DNA from: Gammaproteobacteria bacterium
GTDB lineage: Bacteria; Pseudomonadota; Gammaproteobacteria; QNFN01
Direction: 5' to 3'
Assembly: GCA_003645555.1 (NCBI GenBank)
Contig: QNFN01000027.1
Coordinates: 1-11,828 of the forward strand
Length of the DNA stretch: 11,828 bases
In this document: piece after piece, positions 7,106-11,828 of the stretch
Layout: each line of letters opens with the position of its first letter
Numbering within the stretch: the first letter of the stretch is position 1
The notes under the pieces: model-generated
What the model saw: the letters and a program-made list of their open reading frames with translations, nothing else
Database searches by the model: none
Told to the model about the DNA's origin: nothing
Program-made: the position numbers and the translations under genes

Positions 7106-7121
7106 TGGCCCCCGTCTTGCT
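7106..7121 (+). promoter_or_regulatory. Sigma54 (-24/-12) promoter of the respiratory operon
   Basis: TGGCCCC-CGTC-TTGCT matches the sigma54 consensus TGGCACG-N4-TTGCW, with the invariant GG (7107-7108) and GC (7119-7120) separated by exactly ten bases. Transcription would start near 7131, about 60 bases before the cytochrome ATG. A divergently encoded sigma54 activator and two upstream palindromes strengthen the call. Confidence 0.8.
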
Positions 7122-7193
7122 AACTCTTATTGAAAATTTACGTGCCCGACACATCGTGGGGACAGGAAAAACTTGTCGTACCGGAGGATTCAA

Positions 7194-8537
7194 ATGCATA
7201 AGCGCTCCGTCATCTGCCTCGGAAAGGGGCTGTTCGGCGTGGCCCTGGTGGGTCTGCTGGCTACCCCGCTCCTGGCCGCCGAGGTCGGGTCCGTCGACTG
7301 GTCCCAGGTGCCGGTCAGCAAGCCACGGCTGTTCTACCCTGGCCAGTCGAGTTACGAGTGGTTACGTATCGAGGACCACAAGAAGGCGTCGAATGAGGTC
7401 AAGGGCGGCGAGGCGTGCCTGAAGTGCCATAAGGGCGAACAGAAATCGCTCGGCGGCATCCTGGTCGAGGAGGGGCGGCTTGAGCCCGACCCGATCGACG
7501 GCAAGAGCGGCTACAAGCGTATCGAGGTGCAGGCGGCGCACGACGCCGAGAACATCTACCTGCGGGTGTCGTGGGAGTCCGACGCCGAAGTTGAGGGCAA
7601 CCTCGGCAACTTCATCCGTTCAGAAGGTGGCGAGTGGGCCTTCTGGGGCAATCACCGCCAGCACGAGACGGTACTCGACGAGGAGCAGCCGGCGATCTAC
7701 CCTGACCGGCTCGGCATCATGATCGGCGACAACAGCGTGCCGCTCTACCCCGAGCATGGCTGCTGGATGACCTGCCACGATTCGCTGGTCGGCATGCCCG
7801 AGGAGGCCGACGAGGATGAGGTTGCCGAACACCCGGTTATCGGCAAGCTCTACGAGAAGTTCGGGGTCAAGAACGAACACGTGCGCAAGTTCCTGCCCGG
7901 CTCACGCGACGACGAGACTTCCTGGGACACGGTCAAGGCCGAGGGGGACCTCGCGGCACTGCGCAAGAAGGGGGCGTTTCTCGACCTGATCATCTGGGAC
8001 GCCTCGCTGACCAACCCGGTCGACTACGCGGCTGATTTCAATGTCCTCGAGATCAAGAAGGTCGATGCCGGTGACAGCCCGCTGCTGCCCAACGGCAAGA
8101 TGATCGGTGGTCCCGAGTACATGTTTGACACCGCCAAGGTGGGCTACGCGGCGTTGACCGAGGACGATCTTAACGATCCGGCCAAGGCCAAGCACCTGAT
8201 CCTCGGTGTCAATACGGCGCCCTATGATGCTGGTGCCATCGAGGATGGTGGCCTGTTGCCGGCCCATGTCCTGGATCCGCAGAAGGCGAGCGGTTCAGCG
8301 GCCGATGTCCAGGCCAAGGGCACCTGGGAGGATGGCACCTACACCGTGGTGCTGAGCCGCAAGCTCGACACCGGGCATCCTGATGACGACATCGCGCTGA
8401 AGGTCGGGAGTATCTATACCTTCGGCTTCTCGATCCACGACGATGCGGCCGGCAAGCGCGCCCACCAGGTGTCATTCCCGGTGACGGTATCGATCGGTGC
8501 GGGTGCCGCCGACATTCAGGCGGTAACCCTGAAGTAG
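7194..8537 (+). CDS. Exported ethylbenzene-dehydrogenase-type cytochrome c
   Basis: A 447-residue periplasmic protein. It has a signal peptide (cleavage near LLA-AE, about residue 28), one standard haem c site CLKCH (75-79), and then a long region resembling the haem-binding domain of ethylbenzene dehydrogenase gamma subunits (EB_dh family), with beta-rich stretches such as AENIYLRVSWESDAE and DRLGIMIGDNSVPL. A second cysteine-histidine motif, CWMTCH (190-195), has three residues between the cysteines and could bind another haem. ATG 7194 has GGAGG at optimal distance; a TTG 21 bases earlier is less likely. As first gene of the operon behind the sigma54 promoter it probably shuttles electrons between the molybdoenzyme or tetrahaem cytochrome and other periplasmic carriers. 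The exact partner is inferred. Confidence 0.8.
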   Translation: MHKRSVICLGKGLFGVALVGLLATPLLAAEVGSVDWSQVPVSKPRLFYPGQSSYEWLRIEDHKKASNEVKGGEACLKCHKGEQKSLGGILVEEGRLEPDPIDGKSGYKRIEVQAAHDAENIYLRVSWESDAEVEGNLGNFIRSEGGEWAFWGNHRQHETVLDEEQPAIYPDRLGIMIGDNSVPLYPEHGCWMTCHDSLVGMPEEADEDEVAEHPVIGKLYEKFGVKNEHVRKFLPGSRDDETSWDTVKAEGDLAALRKKGAFLDLIIWDASLTNPVDYAADFNVLEIKKVDAGDSPLLPNGKMIGGPEYMFDTAKVGYAALTEDDLNDPAKAKHLILGVNTAPYDAGAIEDGGLLPAHVLDPQKASGSAADVQAKGTWEDGTYTVVLSRKLDTGHPDDDIALKVGSIYTFGFSIHDDAAGKRAHQVSFPVTVSIGAGAADIQAVTLK

Positions 8538-8589
8538 CCAGGCTCAGGCCCAGGTATATGTCTCAGGCGGGCGGTACAGGAAGATCAGC

Positions 8590-9222
8590 ATGGAGGATGG
8601 GAAGGTGATGAAGCTCCTCTCCAGTAACAAGGCAGCGACCGCCGCCGGGATTGTTGCCATCGTTGTCATCGGCATGGCCCTGGTGTTCGAACCGGTGACG
8701 CGCAATGTCGTCGCCCAGGACGGCCTCTGTTCCTATTGCCACGTCGAGCAGGAGTACCTGGCCGATACCCGTCTCTCCTATTCGCAGCATCACCCACCGG
8801 CCCAGGAAGACGGTGCGCTGCCGGATGCGGAACAGGCGCGTTGCGTCGATTGCCACCTGCCCAGGGGACTGTTCAGCGCAGTCGATGCCTGGGCCCACTT
8901 TGCCAGCCTGACCGACCTGTTTGGCCATGTTCGCTACCGCACCGCCGAACGTGCCGGCAACTGGATTCCGCCACGCCAGGCGGCGGCCTACCGGGTTCGG
9001 GATCGGCTCTACGAGTACGACAGCCCGACCTGCCGCAGCTGCCACGTGATGGCCGAGATCGAACCGAAGCGTGAGCGTGGCGTCAATGCGCACCAGAAGG
9101 CGGTCGACGAACAGAAAACCTGTATCGAGTGCCACTACAACGAAAAACACCGGCCGGTCGACTTGCGCGATGACGCTTTCGGGCGTGTTGACGACAAGAA
9201 GCTCGCCAAGTTGGCCGACTAG
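8590..9222 (+). CDS. NapC/NrfH-like membrane-anchored tetrahaem cytochrome c
   Basis: A 210-residue protein with one N-terminal membrane anchor (about 15-33) and four CXXCH haem sites: CSYCH (47-51), CVDCH (85-89), CRSCH (148-152) and CIECH (178-182). Length, anchor and C-terminal pattern (DSPTCRSCH, then HQKAVDEQKTCIECH) fit the NapC/NirT/NrfH family, whose members move electrons between the quinone pool and periplasmic enzymes. ATG 8590 has AGGAAG six bases upstream; Met7 at 8608 is an alternative. It lies 52 bases after the EB_dh-type cytochrome and 38 before the ferredoxin gene, in one apparent operon. Because an NrfD-type quinone protein is also encoded here, the operon appears to have two possible quinone links. 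Confidence 0.88.
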   Translation: MEDGKVMKLLSSNKAATAAGIVAIVVIGMALVFEPVTRNVVAQDGLCSYCHVEQEYLADTRLSYSQHHPPAQEDGALPDAEQARCVDCHLPRGLFSAVDAWAHFASLTDLFGHVRYRTAERAGNWIPPRQAAAYRVRDRLYEYDSPTCRSCHVMAEIEPKRERGVNAHQKAVDEQKTCIECHYNEKHRPVDLRDDAFGRVDDKKLAKLAD

Positions 9223-9260
9223 ACCGAGTGACTCACTGGCTGAGCCCGGGAGAGGTGGAG

Positions 9261-10079
9261 ATGAGAGACGAGCAGCAGCTTGACCGAGTGCCACCGGCTG
9301 AACCGCCGGCGGTGCCGGACCCGGATCACGATCCGAGTGGACGGCGGCAGTTCCTGAAAAAACTCGGCGGCAGCGCCGCGCTGGCGGTAACCGGTGCCGC
9401 GGCGGTGACGTCGCTGCAGGCTGAGCCCGAGGCCAATGAGCAGGTCGAACCTGACGTCCAGTACGGCATGCTGATCGACCTGCGTCGCTGTATCGGCTGC
9501 CAGGCCTGCAGCATCGCCTGCAAGTCGGAAGCTTATTTGCCTCTCGGTGTCTTCTGTAACGGGACGGCGTCCACCGAGAAGGGCCATTACCCGCATGTCA
9601 GTCGCAGTTTCCTGCCGCGGCTCTGCAACCACTGCTCGACCCCGCACTGCACCCGGGTCTGCCCGACCGGGGCGACTTACAAGCGGCCGCAGGACGGCAT
9701 CGTGGTCGTCGACCAGGGCATCTGCATCGGTTGCCTCTACTGTGCCCAGGCCTGCCCGTACACGGTGCGCTTCCTGAACCCGGTGACGCGCTTCGCCGAC
9801 AAGTGTGATTTCTGCGCTCACCGCGTCTCACAGGGAGTGGTGCCGTCGTGCGTCAACACCTGCCAGGGTCGGGCGCGGATTTTCGGTGACCTCAACGACC
9901 CCGAAAGCGAGATCTCAAAGATGATCGCGACCAACCCGGTCACGGTGCTACGCCGCGCCATGGGTACCGAGCCAAACGTCTACTACATCGACGTCGATTT
10001 CGCCGACGAGAACCTCAAGCGGCCGGGTGAGTACGTGCGTGTCACGACCCACCAGGGCAGCCGGAAAAAACGGGGCTGA
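9261..10079 (+). CDS. Tat-exported four-cluster ferredoxin subunit (CISM electron-transfer subunit)
   Basis: A 272-residue iron-sulfur subunit of the DmsB/TtrB/PsrB type. It has a long acidic, proline-rich N-region, then a Tat motif GRRQFLKK (27-34) and hydrophobic stretch to about 54. Sixteen cysteines form four ferredoxin-like sets: 77/80/83/87, 122/125/130/134, 155/158/161/165 and 182/185/197/201, each expected to carry a [4Fe-4S] cluster. It would pass electrons between the catalytic molybdenum subunit and the membrane subunit. I chose ATG 9261 because of GGAGAGGTGGAG directly upstream; a GTG at 9228 in the same frame has no ribosome site. Having its own Tat signal, as TtrB does, places the complex on the periplasmic face. 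The membrane subunit starts two bases after its stop. Confidence 0.92.
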   Translation: MRDEQQLDRVPPAEPPAVPDPDHDPSGRRQFLKKLGGSAALAVTGAAAVTSLQAEPEANEQVEPDVQYGMLIDLRRCIGCQACSIACKSEAYLPLGVFCNGTASTEKGHYPHVSRSFLPRLCNHCSTPHCTRVCPTGATYKRPQDGIVVVDQGICIGCLYCAQACPYTVRFLNPVTRFADKCDFCAHRVSQGVVPSCVNTCQGRARIFGDLNDPESEISKMIATNPVTVLRRAMGTEPNVYYIDVDFADENLKRPGEYVRVTTHQGSRKKRG

Positions 10080-10081
10080 CC

Positions 10082-11071
10082 ATGGAACATCATTTCATGT
10101 GGACCTGGCCGATCTACGGCTACCTGTTTCTCGCCGGCACGGGCGCCGGGGCGACGGCCATCAGTGCCGTGGTGCTGATGCGCGGGGCCGGCGGTGCCTT
10201 CGGCCCACGCTACTTCGATGTCGCCCGCCTCGGTGCCATGATTGGCCCGCTACCGGTGATTATTGGCACCGGCTTCCTGATCTTTGAACTCGGGCGGCCG
10301 TTTCGCGCCTTCAACATTATGACCAGCAACTTCTGGTTCATGCCGCTCAACCCGTCCCCGATGAACTTCGGTGGCTGGATGCTGCTGCCGTTTGGCATCT
10401 TCGGCGTGCTTTACATGTTCTGCTTCATGCCCTGGTCGCGTTGGTTGCCAGGTGTGCGCGGGAACCTGCTCGACGCCTGGTCGACAAAGCTACGCGGTCC
10501 GCTCGCCATGATCATGGTACCGCTCAGCGTCGCAACGGCGATTTACACAGCGGTGCTGCTCGGTGCGGTGCCGGCACGACCGCTATGGAACTCGCCGGTG
10601 ATGTGGGCGCTGTTCACGGTTTCGGCCTTTTCGACCGGTATCGCGGCGATCATGCTCGGCCAGCGTCTGACCTATCGCGCGAACGGTGATCGCGAGGCGG
10701 AGCGGCATTTCCACAATAGCGGTTACGCGCTGACCGTAGCCGACCTGGTCCTGATCGCCTTCGAGTTGATGATCATCGCGCTGTTTTTCATGGCCGCCTA
10801 CTTCTCCTACGGCGACGTTCGCTATGCCATCCAGGTTTTTCTCTCTGGTGGGGAGATGGCGGGGCTGTTCTGGGTGGGATTGGTCGGTATTGGACTGCTG
10901 GTGCCGTTCTGCATCGAGGCGTTCTTTGTGCTGCGCAAGATGCGTACCGGATCATTCCGGGTCCCCTACGCGGTGGAGATTGTCACGCCGCTGGCGATCC
11001 TCGTAGGCGGTTTCATCCTGCGTTACGTCATTGTCATCGGCGGTCAGATTACCGGCCCGGTGGGACTCTGA
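10082..11071 (+). CDS. NrfD/PsrC-family membrane subunit
   Basis: A 329-residue protein with about eight transmembrane segments (roughly 11-33, 51-70, 96-117, 139-161, 172-193, 217-241, 259-284, 297-320). The start MWTWPIYGYLFLAGTGAGA is characteristic of NrfD/PsrC/TtrC proteins, and FELGRPFRAFNI (68-79) matches the conserved region after helix two. These subunits anchor CISM complexes and exchange electrons with quinone without haem. It follows the ferredoxin gene by two bases and precedes the catalytic gene by 11, giving the order B-C-A (ferredoxin, membrane, catalytic) known from ttrBCA and srdBCA operons. Confidence 0.93.
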   Translation: MEHHFMWTWPIYGYLFLAGTGAGATAISAVVLMRGAGGAFGPRYFDVARLGAMIGPLPVIIGTGFLIFELGRPFRAFNIMTSNFWFMPLNPSPMNFGGWMLLPFGIFGVLYMFCFMPWSRWLPGVRGNLLDAWSTKLRGPLAMIMVPLSVATAIYTAVLLGAVPARPLWNSPVMWALFTVSAFSTGIAAIMLGQRLTYRANGDREAERHFHNSGYALTVADLVLIAFELMIIALFFMAAYFSYGDVRYAIQVFLSGGEMAGLFWVGLVGIGLLVPFCIEAFFVLRKMRTGSFRVPYAVEIVTPLAILVGGFILRYVIVIGGQITGPVGL

Positions 11072-11082
11072 GGAGAGGATAG

Positions 11083-11828
11083 ATGGTCAGTCGACGTAAA
11101 TTCCTCGAACTCGGTGCGGCCGCGGCGGCACTGGCCTCGATGGCCAAGGTAACCCCGGCCCTGGCGGCCAAGCCCGCAACCCGCAACGGCACCACGCTGC
11201 CGTTCGTCAGGCACGAAGAGTTCCTGATGGGAGGCAAGGATTTCTCCTACCTGCGCGGCGTCGAGAAGAAAGCGCTGCCGAGCGCCTGCTGGCAGTGCGT
11301 GTCGCGCTGTCCGATCATCGGTTACCAGGAGGGCGGGCGACTGACCAAGATCGAGGGTCAGCCGAACTCGATTCGTTCGCTGGGCAAGATCTGCTCGAAG
11401 TCACAGGCCGGAATAAACCAGCTCTACGACCCGGACCGGATACTCCACCCGATGCGCCGGGTCGGCCAACGCGGCGAAGGCAAGTGGAAACGGATCAGCT
11501 GGGACGAGGCGCTCGGTGAACTGGCCGGGCGGATGCAGAAGCTGCGCGATGACGGCACCCCCGAGAAGTTCATGTTCCACTACGGGCGCCTGCAGGGCGG
11601 CACCAGCAAACTGGTGCACAATTTCCTGGCCGCCTACGGCACCGGCACCATTGGCAACCACACCAGCCTCTGCGAAGGCGGCAAATGGACCGCCCAGGAA
11701 CTGACCTGGGGCGGTCACTATGACAACTGGGATTTCGATAACACCAGCTAAGTTCTCAACTTTGGCACCATCTTTTTCGAGACCCCTCCGAACCATAACA
11801 CGACCGCGCCGCGGTTTATACGTGACAA
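11083..11828 (+). CDS. Molybdopterin oxidoreductase catalytic subunit, 3'-partial and interrupted by an in-frame TAA
   Basis: The N-terminal part of a CISM (DMSO reductase) superfamily enzyme; the continuous frame gives 222 residues to a TAA at 11749-11751. It has a Tat motif SRRKFLEL (3-10), a [4Fe-4S] motif Cys69-x2-Cys72-x3-Cys76-x27-Cys104, then RGEGKWKRISWDEAL, a standard family segment. Cys197 in NHTSLCEGGKW aligns with the position of the molybdenum-ligating Cys in PsrA/PhsA/ArrA-type enzymes. Family members are usually 700-900 residues, so this is only the start. The spacing of the cysteines differs from TtrA. From memory, the reported ArxA signature at about residues 167-173 is GRGWG; here the sequence is YGRLQGG, so a canonical ArxA is doubtful. 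GGAGAGG precedes the ATG. Substrate unknown. The stop suggests a nonsense mutation or a sequence error. Confidence 0.85.
11752..11828 (+). pseudogene. In-frame continuation of the molybdoenzyme after the stop
   Basis: Directly after the TAA the same frame reads VLNFGTIFFETPPNHNTTAP and stays open to the window end. The join NTS-stop-VLNFG matches the family pattern in which an aromatic residue precedes VLNFG, so the TAA most simply stands for a TAC or TAT tyrosine codon. No ribosome site or start codon suggests a fresh gene here. Confidence 0.65.

Larger units (their letters stand above)
6803..7193. other. 391-bp divergent regulatory spacer
   Basis: No credible gene lies between the X start and the cytochrome start. 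From left to right the spacer holds the X ribosome site, a possible sigma70 promoter for XSR (6903-6931), two identical-arm palindromes (6983-6998 and 7026-7041), a sigma54 promoter (7106-7121) and a roughly 60-base leader ending with GGAGG before the cytochrome ATG. I found no clear IHF consensus between the palindromes and the sigma54 promoter. Confidence 0.8.

Noticed and set aside
9219..9821. Minus-strand open frame of 200 codons
   Set aside because: It is antisense to the ferredoxin subunit with its sixteen ordered cysteines and has no recognisable features.
11083..11751. Tetrathionate reductase TtrA, suggested by the B-C-A gene order
   Set aside because: The compact Cys-x2-Cys-x3-Cys-x27-Cys motif and following sequence resemble PsrA/ArrA-type enzymes rather than TtrA, and the kinase is not fused to the binding protein as in TtrS.

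Overview
The window is GC-rich, densely coded bacterial DNA that reads like a gammaproteobacterium with anaerobic or lithotrophic respiration, possibly Chromatiales-like. That placement is an inference from protein style and gene content. It has four blocks.

Block 1 (1-1611, leftward) is an arsenic-resistance operon: ArsR repressor, ACR3 arsenite efflux permease, then the start of a third unrecognised hydrophobic ORF that runs off the left edge. Two copies of an 11-bp repeat lie just upstream of arsR and probably form its promoter/operator.

Block 2 (1683-3138, rightward) holds a secreted Sel1-repeat protein and a GNAT acetyltransferase that overlap at ATGA. A 147-bp MITE-like element with 20-bp inverted ends follows. 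It sits exactly between the stop codons of two convergent genes and looks like an insertion into a CTAG target.

Block 3 (3143-6802, leftward) is a compact three-gene sensory operon: a periplasmic PhnD-type binding protein (X), a membrane histidine kinase (S) and an NtrC-type sigma54 response regulator (R). The order X-S-R is the one known from the AioXSR and ArxXSR arsenite-sensing systems.

Block 4 (7194 to the right edge, rightward) is a divergent respiratory operon. It encodes an exported ethylbenzene-dehydrogenase-type haem protein with a CXXCH site, a membrane-anchored NapC/NrfH-like tetrahaem cytochrome, a Tat-exported four-cluster ferredoxin, an NrfD-type quinone-interacting membrane protein, and the N-terminal part of a Tat-exported molybdopterin oxidoreductase of the CISM (DMSO reductase) superfamily. 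The last gene carries an in-frame TAA, after which recognisable protein continues in the same frame to the window end.

The spacer between blocks 3 and 4 explains how they may be linked. It holds a sigma54 promoter with exact GG-N10-GC spacing upstream of the cytochrome operon, and further upstream two copies of the 16-bp palindrome GTTACC-N4-GGTAAC, 43 bp apart. The working model is that X binds an oxyanion in the periplasm, S phosphorylates R, and R binds the twin palindromes and activates sigma54 transcription of the molybdoenzyme operon. The substrate cannot be read from the sequence. Arsenic is suggested by the nearby ars genes and the XSR order, but sulfur or selenium oxyanions are equally open.
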